Origin: Streptococcus gallolyticus subsp. gallolyticus DSM 16831
GTDB lineage: Bacteria; Bacillota; Bacilli; Lactobacillales; Streptococcaceae
NCBI RefSeq assembly: GCF_002000985.1
Contig: NZ_CP018822.1
Coordinates: forward strand, 1,072,001-1,136,000
Reading direction: 5' to 3'
Length of the DNA: 64,000 bases
Of the stretch, positions 8,529 to 17,578 are shown piece by piece; position 1 is the first letter of the stretch; each line of letters starts with the position of its first letter. The position numbers and the translations under genes were made by a program. Below the pieces are notes generated by a model, which saw only the letters and a program-made list of their open reading frames with translations, made no database searches and was not told the origin of the DNA.

Positions 8529-10343
8529 ATGTGTGGTATTGTTGGTGTTGTAGGAAATAAAAATGCAACAGACATTTTGATGCAAGGTCTTGAAAAGCTC
8601 GAATATCGTGGTTATGATTCTGCTGGAATTTACGTGACTAATGGTACAGATCAAGGACGTTTGATTAAATCTGTTGGACGTATTTCAGATCTTCGTGCTA
8701 AAATCGGTATTGATGTGGCAGGATACACAGGAATTGGTCACACACGTTGGGCAACTCATGGTCAAGCAACAGAGACAAATGCTCACCCACATACATCAGA
8801 AACAGGACGTTTTGTCTTGGTTCACAATGGTGTCATTGAAAACTATTTGCAAATTAAAGAAACATATCTTTCAGAACATCATTTGAAAGGTGAAACAGAT
8901 ACAGAAATTGCTGTTCATTTAGTTGGACAATTCGTTTCAGAAGGTTTATCAGTTCTTGAAGCTTTCAAGAAAGCTTTGACTATCATCGAAGGTTCATACG
9001 CTTTTGCCCTTGTTGATTCAGAAGATGCAGATACGATTTATGTTGCTAAAAATAAATCACCACTTTTGATTGGTTTAGGTGATGGTTACAACATGGTATG
9101 TTCAGATGCGATGGCAATGATTCGTGAAACAAGTGAATTTATGGAAATTCATGATAAAGAATTGGTTGTCTTGACTAAAGATTCTGCGACAGTTACTGAT
9201 TACGAAGGCCATGAAATTGAACGCGAATCATACACAGCTGAGCTTGATTTGTCAGATATTGGTAAAGGAACTTACCCTTACTATATGTTGAAAGAAATCG
9301 ACGAACAACCAACTGTTATGCGTAAATTGATTAATACATACTCAGACAGCGAAGGAAATATGGTTGTTGATCCTGATATTGTTAAGACAGTACAAGAGGC
9401 TGACCGCATTTATATCTTGGCAGCAGGAACTTCTTATAATGCTGGTTTTGCATCAAAAGCAATGCTTGAAAAATTGACAGACACGCCAGTTGAACTTGGA
9501 ATTGCTTCAGAATGGGGCTACAATATGCCACTTTTGAGCAAGAAACCAATGTTTATCTTGCTTAGCCAATCAGGTGAAACGGCCGACAGTCGTCAAGTTT
9601 TGGTAAAAGCCAATCAAATGGGTATTCCAAGTTTGACAGTTACTAATGTTCCTGGCTCAACGTTATCACGTGAAGCAACTTATACAATGCTTTTACACGC
9701 TGGTCCTGAAATTGCCGTTGCATCAACTAAAGCTTACACAGCACAAATTGCTGCTTTAGCCTTTTTGGCTAAGGCTGTCGGTGAAGCAAACGGCAAAAAA
9801 GAAGCGCTTGAGTTTGACTTGGTACATGAACTATCTATCGTTGCACAATCTATCGAAGCAACGTTGTCAGAAAAAGATGTGATTGCTGAAAAAGTGGAAT
9901 CACTGCTTAAAACAACTCGCAATGCTTTCTATATTGGTCGTGGCAATGATTACTATGTTGCGATGGAAGCAAGTTTGAAATTAAAAGAAATTTCTTACAT
10001 TCAATGTGAAGGATTTGCTGCAGGAGAATTGAAACACGGTACAATTTCATTAATTGAAGATGGTACACCAGTTCTTGGTTTGATTTCATCAAGCGAAGCG
10101 ATTGCTAGTCACACACGTGGTAATATTCAAGAGGTTTCTGCGCGTGGTGCAAATGTATTGACAGTCGTTGAAGAAGAATTGGCTAAACCAGGAGATGATA
10201 TTGTTGTTAACCAAGTTCATCCATATTTAACAAGCATTTCAATGGTAATTCCAACACAACTCATTGCTTACTTTGCTTCTCTGCAACGTGGTCTTGACGT
10301 TGATAAACCACGTAACTTGGCAAAAGCGGTTACTGTTGAATAA
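8529..10343 (+). CDS. glmS: Glutamine--fructose-6-phosphate aminotransferase (isomerizing)
   Basis: Makes glucosamine 6-phosphate from fructose 6-phosphate and glutamine, the entry step to peptidoglycan amino sugars. The start at 8529 places the catalytic cysteine directly after Met (MCGIVGVVG), as required for this N-terminal-nucleophile amidotransferase; the earlier start would bury it. The glutaminase domain includes LEYRGYDSAGI and GHTRWATHG. Two SIS domains follow (ILAAGTSYNAG, LSQSGETADSRQ, ASTKAYTAQ), and it ends RNLAKAVTVE. Length is 604 residues, normal for the family. It probably responds to amino-sugar supply through the NagR-like sites upstream. A second, eroded copy of its C-terminal codons lies after mtlD at 16283. 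Confidence 0.97.
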   Translation: MCGIVGVVGNKNATDILMQGLEKLEYRGYDSAGIYVTNGTDQGRLIKSVGRISDLRAKIGIDVAGYTGIGHTRWATHGQATETNAHPHTSETGRFVLVHNGVIENYLQIKETYLSEHHLKGETDTEIAVHLVGQFVSEGLSVLEAFKKALTIIEGSYAFALVDSEDADTIYVAKNKSPLLIGLGDGYNMVCSDAMAMIRETSEFMEIHDKELVVLTKDSATVTDYEGHEIERESYTAELDLSDIGKGTYPYYMLKEIDEQPTVMRKLINTYSDSEGNMVVDPDIVKTVQEADRIYILAAGTSYNAGFASKAMLEKLTDTPVELGIASEWGYNMPLLSKKPMFILLSQSGETADSRQVLVKANQMGIPSLTVTNVPGSTLSREATYTMLLHAGPEIAVASTKAYTAQIAALAFLAKAVGEANGKKEALEFDLVHELSIVAQSIEATLSEKDVIAEKVESLLKTTRNAFYIGRGNDYYVAMEASLKLKEISYIQCEGFAAGELKHGTISLIEDGTPVLGLISSSEAIASHTRGNIQEVSARGANVLTVVEEELAKPGDDIVVNQVHPYLTSISMVIPTQLIAYFASLQRGLDVDKPRNLAKAVTVE

Positions 10344-10363
10344 TAAGATTTATAGAAAATATG

Positions 10364-10393
10364 ACTACCGAACATATGTTTGGTAGTTTTTTT
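10364..10393 (+). terminator. glmS terminator
   Basis: ACTACCGAAC / GTTTGGTAGT stem followed by seven T residues. Confidence 0.8.
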
Positions 10394-10781
10394 ATTTGCA
10401 AAAATACTGATTGGTTTGAAAAAAGTTTAAAGTTGTTTTTAAATTACCATACAACTAAGAAAAATTTTGCTTAAAAGGGTGGAGAGTCATGGTTGAGTTT
10501 TGTAACTCTATGAGAAAACGGTTACAATATATTTAGATATAATTTCTAAAAGTTATTACCATTTTGTGGTGAAGAAATTTTCTAACAAGAATTTCGACAA
10601 TTCATTCACTACAACAAAAACTTGCAAGTCGTTTTACCATCACGTAATTCTAAATAACATTCCTAAATGATTTCAGGAGTAGGTTTTAGTGCATCTATTT
10701 TACAGGTGAAACTTGGAAAATATCGTCACTCGTTTATACGAGTGCTTTTTATTTTTGTACAGGATATCAAGTATCTAACCA
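10394..10781 (+). other. Long intergenic region before the mannitol operon; possible short transcript
   Basis: About 390 bp without a convincing gene. It holds a cre-like 14-mer AGAAAACGGTTACA (10513-10526), a TATAAT at 10538-10543, and a terminator-like hairpin CACTCG-TTTATA-CGAGTG with a T-rich tail (10727-10756). Together they could define a catabolite-controlled RNA of roughly 200 nt. A 15-codon frame with a GGTGGAG site starts at 10489, but it is too short to support. Confidence 0.3.
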
Positions 10782-10804
10782 TTTGTCACAAATTTTGTGA
10801 CAAA
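10782..10804 (+). promoter_or_regulatory. Perfect 23-bp palindrome, likely MtlR operator
   Basis: TTTGTCACAAA and TTTGTGACAAA are exact inverted copies around one base. The core TTGTCACA...TGTGACAA resembles MtlR activator sites described in Bacillus and Geobacillus. It is centred about 54 bp upstream of the predicted mtlA transcription start, a usual activator position. Confidence 0.65.
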
Positions 10805-10811
10805 GCTTGAG

Positions 10812-10840
10812 TGTAAAACGCTTACATCAAAGATTATAAT
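10812..10840 (+). promoter_or_regulatory. mtlA promoter with overlapping cre site
   Basis: TGTAAAACGCTTACA (10812-10826) matches a catabolite-responsive element and covers the -35 region. TATAAT follows at 10835-10840. There is no good -35 box, consistent with a promoter that needs MtlR and is repressed by CcpA when glucose is present. Confidence 0.65.
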
Positions 10841-10868
10841 GGACTCAAGAATAAAGGAGGAATCTCTG

Positions 10869-12638
10869 ATGGAAAATAAAAGTTCATTGAAAGTGAGAGT
10901 TCAAAAGTTAGGGACTGCACTTTCCAACATGGTTATGCCCAATATCGGAGCATTTATAGCTTGGGGGATTATGGCGACTTTGTTCATTGATACGGGGTGG
11001 ATTCCAAATCCTACGCTGAATGTCATGGTGTCGCCAATCTTAACGTATTTGTTACCTTTGCTGATTGGATACACGGCTGGTTATAACGTTTATGGACAAC
11101 GTGGTGCTGTCGTTGGTGCAATAGCGACATTTGGTGCCATTGCTGGTTCATCAGTAACAATGTTTATTGGTGCCATGGTAATGGGACCATTAGGAGCTTG
11201 GTGCATTAAGAAATTTGATGAAAGATTCCAAGAAAAAATTCGTCCTGGTTTTGAAATGCTGGTTAATAATTTTTCAGCTGGAATTATCGGATTTATTCTT
11301 ATCATCTTGGCATTCTTAGCTGTCGGACCAGTGGTTTCTAGTTTGACTGATGCTATTGGTGTTGGAGTTCAGGCTATCATCGATGCTAAATTGTTGCCAA
11401 TCGCTAATATCCTTATCGAACCTGCGAAAGTGCTTTTCCTTAACAATGCACTTAACCACGGTATTTTCACACCTTTGGGAACTGAACAAGTAGCCGAAAC
11501 TGGAAAATCTATTTTGTTCTTGCTAGAAACAAACCCAGGTCCAGGTCTTGGTATCTTGCTTGCTTATTCTATCTTTGGTAAAGGTTCAGCAAAATCTTCA
11601 GCACCTGGAGCAATTATCATTCATTTCTTGGGTGGGATTCATGAAATTTACTTCCCATACGTCATGATGAAACCAATGTTGTTCTTTGCAGCAATTGCTG
11701 GTGGTGTGACAGGAACATTTACTTTCCAACTTCTTGGAGCAGGTTTATCGGCAGCGGCTTCTCCAGGGTCTATCATCGCTATCTTGGCAATGACACCTCG
11801 TGGTGGTTACCTTCCAGTTCTTGCAGGTGTCTTAATGGCAACGATTGCGTCATTCCTTGTAGCTGCCATTATCCTTAGAACAGATAAATCAGAAGGTGAT
11901 TCTCTTGAATCTGCTCAAGCTGCTACACAAGCTGCAAAAGCTGAATCAAAAGGTCAAGAAACTTCAACATCAGGTGATGTTAAAGCTGTCACTTCAGAAG
12001 AAGTTCAACAAATTATCTTTGCTTGTGACGCTGGTATGGGAAGTTCGGCTATGGGAGCTTCAATCTTACGTGACAAAGTTAAAAAAGCTGGACTTGATAT
12101 TCCAGTATCTAACAAAGCAATTTCAAATCTAACTGATACTCCAAATACTTTAATTGTCACTCAAGAAGAATTAGCTGAACGTGCAGCGCAAAAAACACCA
12201 AGTGCAGTTCATGTGAGTGTTGATAATTTCTTAGCTACTCCAAAATATGATGAAATTGTTTCTGCGCTAAGTGGCGAATCTGCTGGTGTTCAACCTGTTA
12301 ATCAAGAAGCTGCTGACGCTGCCAATACTGAAAGTAATGAAATTGACCTTAATCAAATTGACGAAGTTATCTTTGCTTACGGCAAAGCAAGAGGCTCAGT
12401 AACAATGGGTGAAGCAACCTTAAAAGCAATCTTTAAAAATAAATCAATCGGTATTCCAGTTGCAAAAGAAGCAAATGACCAACTCGGAAAATTCAATGCG
12501 AAGAATATTCTTATCGTATCAACGATTGCAAATCAAACAGAAGTACAAAAATATGCGCCAAATGCACAACTTTTGATAGTAGATAGTTTGGTAACAACTC
12601 CTGAATACGACAAAATGGTTGCTCGAATGTATAAATAA
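10869..12638 (+). CDS. mtlA: PTS mannitol transporter subunit IICB
   Basis: Membrane permease and phosphotransfer protein that imports mannitol as mannitol 1-phosphate. Residues 1-340 form the IIC domain with several membrane helices and the conserved NHGIFTPLGTEQ and GGIHEIYFPYV motifs. A IIB domain (about 378-470) has the phosphocysteine loop FACDAGMGSSAMGAS. A second IIB-like domain (about 490-589) follows, with FAYGKARGSVTMGEA where the cysteine loop should be; it has no cysteine and cannot be phosphorylated in the usual way. The start at 10869 follows AAAGGAGG; upstream in-frame codons overlap the promoter. It is the first gene of mtlA-mtlR-mtlF-mtlD. Confidence 0.95.
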   Translation: MENKSSLKVRVQKLGTALSNMVMPNIGAFIAWGIMATLFIDTGWIPNPTLNVMVSPILTYLLPLLIGYTAGYNVYGQRGAVVGAIATFGAIAGSSVTMFIGAMVMGPLGAWCIKKFDERFQEKIRPGFEMLVNNFSAGIIGFILIILAFLAVGPVVSSLTDAIGVGVQAIIDAKLLPIANILIEPAKVLFLNNALNHGIFTPLGTEQVAETGKSILFLLETNPGPGLGILLAYSIFGKGSAKSSAPGAIIIHFLGGIHEIYFPYVMMKPMLFFAAIAGGVTGTFTFQLLGAGLSAAASPGSIIAILAMTPRGGYLPVLAGVLMATIASFLVAAIILRTDKSEGDSLESAQAATQAAKAESKGQETSTSGDVKAVTSEEVQQIIFACDAGMGSSAMGASILRDKVKKAGLDIPVSNKAISNLTDTPNTLIVTQEELAERAAQKTPSAVHVSVDNFLATPKYDEIVSALSGESAGVQPVNQEAADAANTESNEIDLNQIDEVIFAYGKARGSVTMGEATLKAIFKNKSIGIPVAKEANDQLGKFNAKNILIVSTIANQTEVQKYAPNAQLLIVDSLVTTPEYDKMVARMYK

Positions 12639-12663
12639 TGATGAAAGTAGTCTTTAGTACATT

Positions 12664-14616
12664 ATGCTATTAACAAAACGAGAAGAACAGTTGTTGAAAG
12701 CTTTCTTAGAATTTGGAAAGCTTTCAATTGATAATATTTCAGATATTTTAAAGGTGTCAAAACGTACGGTTTATCGTACAATTGCTGACTTAACAGATAG
12801 TCTAGCGATACTAGATGTTGACATTGTTAAAGAAGAGAACAAGTATCAATTATTGGGAAATTTGGAAAATCTTTCTGACTTTACAACGCAAGTTGCCTAT
12901 ACACGCAATGAACGTCTTAATTTGATTACTTATCAGCTTTTGATTAGTGATGAAGAAGTCACAAACGATGATTTACAAGAACAATTTGCGGTTAGCAATG
13001 TCACGATTATCCAAGATATTGCGGATATTGAAAAACGCCTAAAAGATTTTGATTTAATCTTAGAGAGAAAAAAAGGCTATTTTTTGAGTAGTCCAACTCA
13101 CAATAAGCGGAGAGTTTTGGCAATATTGTTAACGAATAATATCAGTCTGCCAAATTTTTGGAAACATGACTACAATCACTTTACCATTGTTTCTTCTGAA
13201 CAATTGAAACAAGCGACTGAAGTTTTTCAACGTTATCAAAAAGAACTTCCTGAATTTGATGCGAAGTTGACTCAATTTTTCATTATTTTACTAGCTTTGA
13301 CAAATTGGGGGCAAGTTGAGTTGAGGTCAACACCTGTTACGAAAGTATCACTTGAATTCTCGCAGAAAGTTTTTGCTGATTTTTCACGCATGAGTGGGCA
13401 ATTTTATAGCTTAAAAGAAATTCTTTATTATGCTGAGATGGTGGATGAATTAGCTGTCAAACGTCAAGAAACACCTCTATTTAATGAAAATTTTGACAGT
13501 GAATTCTTCTATAACGTTTCAAATCTCATCGATAAAGTTGCTCGTTATACTAAAATCAATTTTGCTAAAGATCAGGTTTTGTTTAAATTTCTATTTAACC
13601 ATATTCGTTTAAATTTAGCTGTTCCGCTGATTTTTGAGGAATCAAATAGTACTTCAATTGCTCACCAGACGCTTCATAGCAACGAATACCTTCATCGAGT
13701 AGTGAGCTTATTAGTTAAAGAAATTTTTCCAGCTTACCTACAGAGTGAGCGAGAGTACGAGTTAATCACTTTGCATTTTGCTTCTAGTTTACGTCGTAGC
13801 CCAGATATTTACCCTATTTCGCTGTTATTGTTAACGGACGAACGCCCATTGGCTACGGAATTATTAGTGACAAGGATAAAGACCATTGCGCCTTTTGTTG
13901 AAACAATCCAAGTCAAAGCAAGTTCTCAGTATGATGCTAAGGACAAGGAATACTACGACAGCGTTTTATCAACCAAGGTTTTACGCGATGATGACATCAA
14001 GATGATTTCAATTTATCCAGATGCAAAAGAATTATTAACGTTACAAGAATACCTTCAAAATGTGCAGGCACATCGAGAAGTGAGAGTTCGTGAACAAATC
14101 ATTCGGACACCGCAGTATGATTTTCAAAAATATTTGCTTGCCAGTCAAATGCTTCTCAGTCGTTTTGCCTATCAGCATATCGATAATCCAAAATCATTTG
14201 TCGAAACTGTGCCGACATTGATAGATAATATCGAGGGCATTACGGATAAGAATTACCTATCTCAAAAATTATTGCAACGTTTCAAGACAAGTCCAATGGC
14301 TATTCCAGAAACCAATCTTGCCTTGCTTCACACTTATTCAAGTAAGGTTACGAAAAGTTGTTTTGTTATTTTTGATTTGGAAAATCCTGTGCCAGCCATG
14401 TCCATGAATCACCAAGAAGAAGAAATTTCACGGGTGCTTGTCATGCTAACTCGTCTCAACGAGAGCGATGAAGTTAGAGATTTAATGACGGCTATTAGTC
14501 AATCTATTATCGAAAATCATTTGTACACAGAAATTTACAAAACGGGTAATAAGGATATTATCTATCAACTACTCAATCAAATTTTTACGGAAAAAATAAA
14601 GAAACTGGAGAATTAG
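12664..14616 (+). CDS. mtlR: Mannitol operon transcriptional activator with PRD and EII-like domains
   Basis: A 650-residue BglG/MtlR-type activator. The N-terminus has two helix-turn-helix segments ([16 protein letters not shown] and [15 protein letters not shown]). Two PTS regulation domains follow, the second including [15 protein letters not shown] and [15 protein letters not shown]. Then come a IIB-like stretch and a C-terminal IIA-like domain with [14 protein letters not shown], whose histidine is a likely phosphorylation site. It would bind the palindrome at 10782 and be switched by EI/HPr and MtlF/MtlA phosphorylation. It lies 25 bp after mtlA and 2 bp before mtlF, so it is made with the operon. 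No strong Shine-Dalgarno precedes its ATG. Confidence 0.9.
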   Translation: MLLTKREEQLLKAFLEFGKLSIDNISDILKVSKRTVYRTIADLTDSLAILDVDIVKEENKYQLLGNLENLSDFTTQVAYTRNERLNLITYQLLISDEEVTNDDLQEQFAVSNVTIIQDIADIEKRLKDFDLILERKKGYFLSSPTHNKRRVLAILLTNNISLPNFWKHDYNHFTIVSSEQLKQATEVFQRYQKELPEFDAKLTQFFIILLALTNWGQVELRSTPVTKVSLEFSQKVFADFSRMSGQFYSLKEILYYAEMVDELAVKRQETPLFNENFDSEFFYNVSNLIDKVARYTKINFAKDQVLFKFLFNHIRLNLAVPLIFEESNSTSIAHQTLHSNEYLHRVVSLLVKEIFPAYLQSEREYELITLHFASSLRRSPDIYPISLLLLTDERPLATELLVTRIKTIAPFVETIQVKASSQYDAKDKEYYDSVLSTKVLRDDDIKMISIYPDAKELLTLQEYLQNVQAHREVRVREQIIRTPQYDFQKYLLASQMLLSRFAYQHIDNPKSFVETVPTLIDNIEGITDKNYLSQKLLQRFKTSPMAIPETNLALLHTYSSKVTKSCFVIFDLENPVPAMSMNHQEEEISRVLVMLTRLNESDEVRDLMTAISQSIIENHLYTEIYKTGNKDIIYQLLNQIFTEKIKKLEN

Positions 14617-14618
14617 AC

Positions 14619-15056
14619 ATGGATTTTCAAAAAGATTTAATCAAGTTAAATGAATCATTTGACACCAAAGAAGAAGCCATTCGGTATTGTGGCAGACTTT
14701 TGTTTCAAGGTGGTTATGTTCAAGAAGATTACATTGAAGCAATGATTCAACGTGACAATGACCTTTCTGTTTATATGGGGAATTTTATCGCTATTCCTCA
14801 TGGAACAGATGAAGCTAAAGAGAAAGTCTTGGAATCAGGCATTACCGTTGTTCAAGTGCCAGATGGTGTGAATTTTGGGACTGAAGATAATCCGCAGATT
14901 GCAACGGTTCTGTTTGGAATTGCAGGAATTGGGAACGAACATTTGGAAATGATTCAAAAAATCTCAATTTTCTGTGCTGATGTTGATAACGTCGTCAAAT
15001 TGGCAGATGCGCAATCAAAAGACGAGATTATTCGATTATTAAATAATGTGGAATAG
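14619..15056 (+). CDS. mtlF: PTS mannitol transporter subunit IIA
   Basis: A 145-residue cytoplasmic EIIA of the mannitol/fructose family. It accepts phosphate from HPr on a histidine and passes it to the IIB domain of MtlA. The active-site histidine is in [12 protein letters not shown], about residue 65. The gene starts 2 bp after mtlR with a GGAG site inside the mtlR end, implying translational coupling. It is followed closely by mtlD. Confidence 0.94.
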   Translation: MDFQKDLIKLNESFDTKEEAIRYCGRLLFQGGYVQEDYIEAMIQRDNDLSVYMGNFIAIPHGTDEAKEKVLESGITVVQVPDGVNFGTEDNPQIATVLFGIAGIGNEHLEMIQKISIFCADVDNVVKLADAQSKDEIIRLLNNVE

Positions 15057-15073
15057 ACAGAGAGGGACGAAAA

Positions 15074-16219
15074 ATGAAAAATGCAGTACATTTTGGTGCA
15101 GGAAATATAGGACGTGGTTTTATTGGTGATATTCTTTCAAAGAATAATGTTGCCATTACCTTTGTTGATGTTAATGAACGCGTGATTGACGAGCTTAACA
15201 AACGACATTCCTATGAAATCGAAGTCGCCGAGGAAGGGCAACCGCATATCGTTGTCAAAAATGTAAGCGGTGTCAATAATTCTAAAAATCCTGATGAGGT
15301 TATCAAGGCTATTGCCAGTGCGGATATTATCACGACCGCAATCGGTCCTAATATTCTGCCGTTTATTGCTGAGTTAATCGCAAAAGGAATTGAAGCTCGC
15401 AAAGCTGCTGGGAACAACACACCGATTGACGTTCTAGCTTGTGAAAATATGATTGGTGGTTCGCAATATTTGTACCAAGAAGTGAAGAAGTATTTATCAG
15501 CAGACGATTTGGTATTTGCTGAACAGTACGTTGGTTTTCCAAATGCAGCAGTAGATCGTATCGTACCAGCACAAACTCATGAAGATCCTCTTTTTGTTGT
15601 TGTAGAACCTTTCAATGAATGGGTAGTTGAAACAAGTCGTATGAAAAATCCAACCTTTAAACTAACTGGAGTTCATTACGAAAAAGACTTGGAACCATTT
15701 ATTGAACGAAAACTTTTCTCAGTTAATTCAGGTCACGCAACGTCAGCTTATACAGGTGCATTTTATGGCGCTAAGACAATCTTAGAAGCTCTAAAAGATG
15801 ATCGTGTCAAGGCTCAAGTTGAAGCTGTTCTTGGTGAGATTCGCAGTCTTCTCATTGCTAAGTGGAACTTTGACGAGCAGGCATTGATTGATTATCATAA
15901 AATTATCATCAGTCGGTTTGAAAATCCTTTTATCGTTGATGATGTCAATAGAGTAGCTAGAACACCGATTCGTAAACTTGGTTATGATGAACGTTTTATT
16001 CGTCCAATTCGTGAATTAAAAGAACGTCAGTTATCTTATCAAAATCTCCTTAAGACAATTGCTTTTGTTTTTAATTACAACGATTCAAACGATGAACAAA
16101 GTGTTCAATTGCAAGAACTTTTGGCGACAAAACCATTACCAGAAGTAGTTGCTGATGTGACAGGTTTAACAGACCAAGACTTGATTTCAGAGATTGTTGA
16201 TAGCATCGAAAATCTATAA
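15074..16219 (+). CDS. mtlD: Mannitol-1-phosphate 5-dehydrogenase
   Basis: Oxidises mannitol 1-phosphate to fructose 6-phosphate with NAD+, feeding the sugar imported by MtlA into glycolysis. The 381-residue protein has the N-terminal Rossmann loop HFGAGNIGRGFIGDIL, then the conserved LACENMIGGS and the catalytic-region motif RKLFSVNSGHATSAYTG. It is the last gene of the mannitol operon, 17 bp after mtlF with a GAGAGGGA site. A hairpin terminator follows 30 bp after the stop. Confidence 0.96.
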   Translation: MKNAVHFGAGNIGRGFIGDILSKNNVAITFVDVNERVIDELNKRHSYEIEVAEEGQPHIVVKNVSGVNNSKNPDEVIKAIASADIITTAIGPNILPFIAELIAKGIEARKAAGNNTPIDVLACENMIGGSQYLYQEVKKYLSADDLVFAEQYVGFPNAAVDRIVPAQTHEDPLFVVVEPFNEWVVETSRMKNPTFKLTGVHYEKDLEPFIERKLFSVNSGHATSAYTGAFYGAKTILEALKDDRVKAQVEAVLGEIRSLLIAKWNFDEQALIDYHKIIISRFENPFIVDDVNRVARTPIRKLGYDERFIRPIRELKERQLSYQNLLKTIAFVFNYNDSNDEQSVQLQELLATKPLPEVVADVTGLTDQDLISEIVDSIENL

Positions 16220-16248
16220 CGACGATTTTAGAGGATAGGTTTTTGTTT

Positions 16249-16270
16249 GGAGGCATTTTGCCTCCTTTTT
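16249..16270 (+). terminator. Mannitol operon terminator
   Basis: GGAGGC-ATTTT-GCCTCC stem followed by TTTTTAT. Confidence 0.8.
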
Positions 16271-16282
16271 ATATTGATTTCT

Positions 16283-16312
16283 AACCTCGCAAAGTCGGTT
16301 ACCGTTGAATAA
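16283..16312 (+). pseudogene. Relic of a glmS 3' end
   Basis: Thirty bases read NLAKSVTVE plus a TAA stop, the canonical C-terminus of GlmS. Identity to the intact glmS end (10314-10343) is 25 of 30 bases. Three of the five differing bases (in Leu and Lys codons) plus one Thr base are synonymous and one changes Ala to Ser, so the copy was once coding. Nothing upstream of these codons resembles glmS; the mtlD terminator abuts it. It is probably a boundary mark of mannitol operon insertion. Confidence 0.7.
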
Positions 16313-16407
16313 TCTCTTGTCAAATAGCGATTTCTAGGGTAAAATGGGTAATGTAACTTTTTGAAGTCGGAAATAAAAGTTATAGCTATTTTTGATAAGG
16401 AGAAATG

Positions 16408-16740
16408 ATGTCTTTACCAAATTGTCCACAATGTAACTCTGAGTATGTTTACGAAGATGGTTTATTACTAGTTTGCCCAGAGTGCGCTTATGAATGGAAT
16501 CCAAGCGATTCAGTTGAAGAAGAAGGCTTGGTTGTTCTTGATAGCAACGGTACACGTCTTGCTGACGGAGATAGCGTTACTATCGTGAAAAATCTAAAAG
16601 TAAAAGGTGCACCAAAAGACCTTAAACAAGGTACTCGTGTGAAAAACATTCGTCTTGTTGAAGGTGACCACAACATTGATTGTAAAATTGATGGTTTTGG
16701 CGCAATGAAATTAAAATCAGAGTTTGTAAAAAAATTGTAA
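16408..16740 (+). CDS. PhnA/YjdM-family zinc-ribbon protein
   Basis: A 110-residue protein with an N-terminal zinc ribbon ([13 protein letters not shown] ... [10 protein letters not shown]) and the C-terminal PhnA domain ([17 protein letters not shown] ... [15 protein letters not shown]). Family members were once linked to alkylphosphonate use, but the role is not established. I chose the second of two adjacent ATG codons because AAGGAG ends five bases before it. It is a single gene with its own terminator at 16751, between the mannitol operon and the amino-acid importer. Confidence 0.85.
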   Translation: MSLPNCPQCNSEYVYEDGLLLVCPECAYEWNPSDSVEEEGLVVLDSNGTRLADGDSVTIVKNLKVKGAPKDLKQGTRVKNIRLVEGDHNIDCKIDGFGAMKLKSEFVKKL

Positions 16741-16750
16741 TGATTGAAAG

Positions 16751-16774
16751 CTAGACGAGATGTCTAGTTTTTTA
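16751..16774 (+). terminator. Terminator after the PhnA-like gene
   Basis: CTAGAC-GAGAT-GTCTAG stem followed by six T residues. Confidence 0.8.
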
Positions 16775-16892
16775 GTTTGATGCCGATTTTTGGAAAAAAT
16801 TTTAAGCAGAGACTAGTCAGCAAATGTCTGTTATTTTTATACTTTTTATGTAAAAATATTCTCAGATATATTCAAACCGTCTGAAATTTTGG

Positions 16893-16898
16893 TATAAT
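16893..16898 (+). promoter_or_regulatory. -10 element of the amino-acid importer operon
   Basis: TATAAT preceded by TTTTGG, 28 bp before the first importer gene. No strong -35 box is seen. Confidence 0.5.
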
Positions 16899-16925
16899 AG
16901 AAGCAAATTCTATTTAGGAGATCAC

Positions 16926-17567
16926 ATGTCATATATTTTACAAGTTCTGCCAAGCTTGTTAGATGGCGCTAAGGTAACTTTGCAAGTTTTCTGTATTGTT
17001 ATTGTTTTGTCAATACCGTTTGGTGCTGTCTTGGCTTTTTTGATGCAGATTAAATTCAAACCATTACAATGGTTGTTGACGTTATATGTTTGGATTATGC
17101 GTGGAACACCATTGTTATTACAATTAATTTTCTTCTACTACGTGTTGCCGAGTGTTGGTGTTGTAATGGATCGCTTGCCAGCAGCTATTTTAGCGTTCAC
17201 GTTGAATTACGCAGCTTATTTTGCAGAAATTTTTCGCGGAGGTATTGCAGCCATTCCTAAAGGGCAATACGAAGCAGCTAAGGTTTTAAAACTAAATCAA
17301 CTCCAAACGATTCATTATATTATCTTACCGCAAGTGTTCAAGATTGTTTTACCAAGTGTTTTCAATGAAATTATTAATCTTGTTAAAGATTCATCATTGG
17401 TTTACGTTCTTGGTGTGGGCGATTTGTTGCTTGCAAGTAAAACCGCAGCCAATCGTGATGCCACATTAGCACCGATGTTTGTTGCTGGAGCAATTTACCT
17501 ATTGATGATTGGTGTGGTGACACTGATTTCAAAACAAACTGAGAAAAAATTTAATTACTATAAATAA
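16926..17567 (+). CDS. Amino-acid ABC transporter permease
   Basis: A 213-residue integral membrane protein of the HisM/GlnP type with about five helices. The ATPase-contact (EAA) loop is visible as YEAAKVLKLNQLQTIHYIILP, and the N-terminal half has WIMRGTPLLLQLIFFYYVLP, typical of polar amino-acid permeases. It forms an operon with the ATPase 11 bp downstream and the binding lipoprotein after that. The substrate cannot be fixed from sequence; polar amino acids or cystine are possible. Confidence 0.9.
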   Translation: MSYILQVLPSLLDGAKVTLQVFCIVIVLSIPFGAVLAFLMQIKFKPLQWLLTLYVWIMRGTPLLLQLIFFYYVLPSVGVVMDRLPAAILAFTLNYAAYFAEIFRGGIAAIPKGQYEAAKVLKLNQLQTIHYIILPQVFKIVLPSVFNEIINLVKDSSLVYVLGVGDLLLASKTAANRDATLAPMFVAGAIYLLMIGVVTLISKQTEKKFNYYK

Positions 17568-17578
17568 GAGGTGACCAG

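Noticed and set aside
10797..10868. Longer mtlA start
   Set aside because: The extra 24 codons run through the operator, cre site and -10 box; ATG 10869 has AAAGGAGG.
10344..16312. Tn7-like transposon downstream of glmS
   Set aside because: No tnsABCD genes, end repeats or target duplication are visible, and Tn7 does not copy the glmS terminus; only the location is suggestive.
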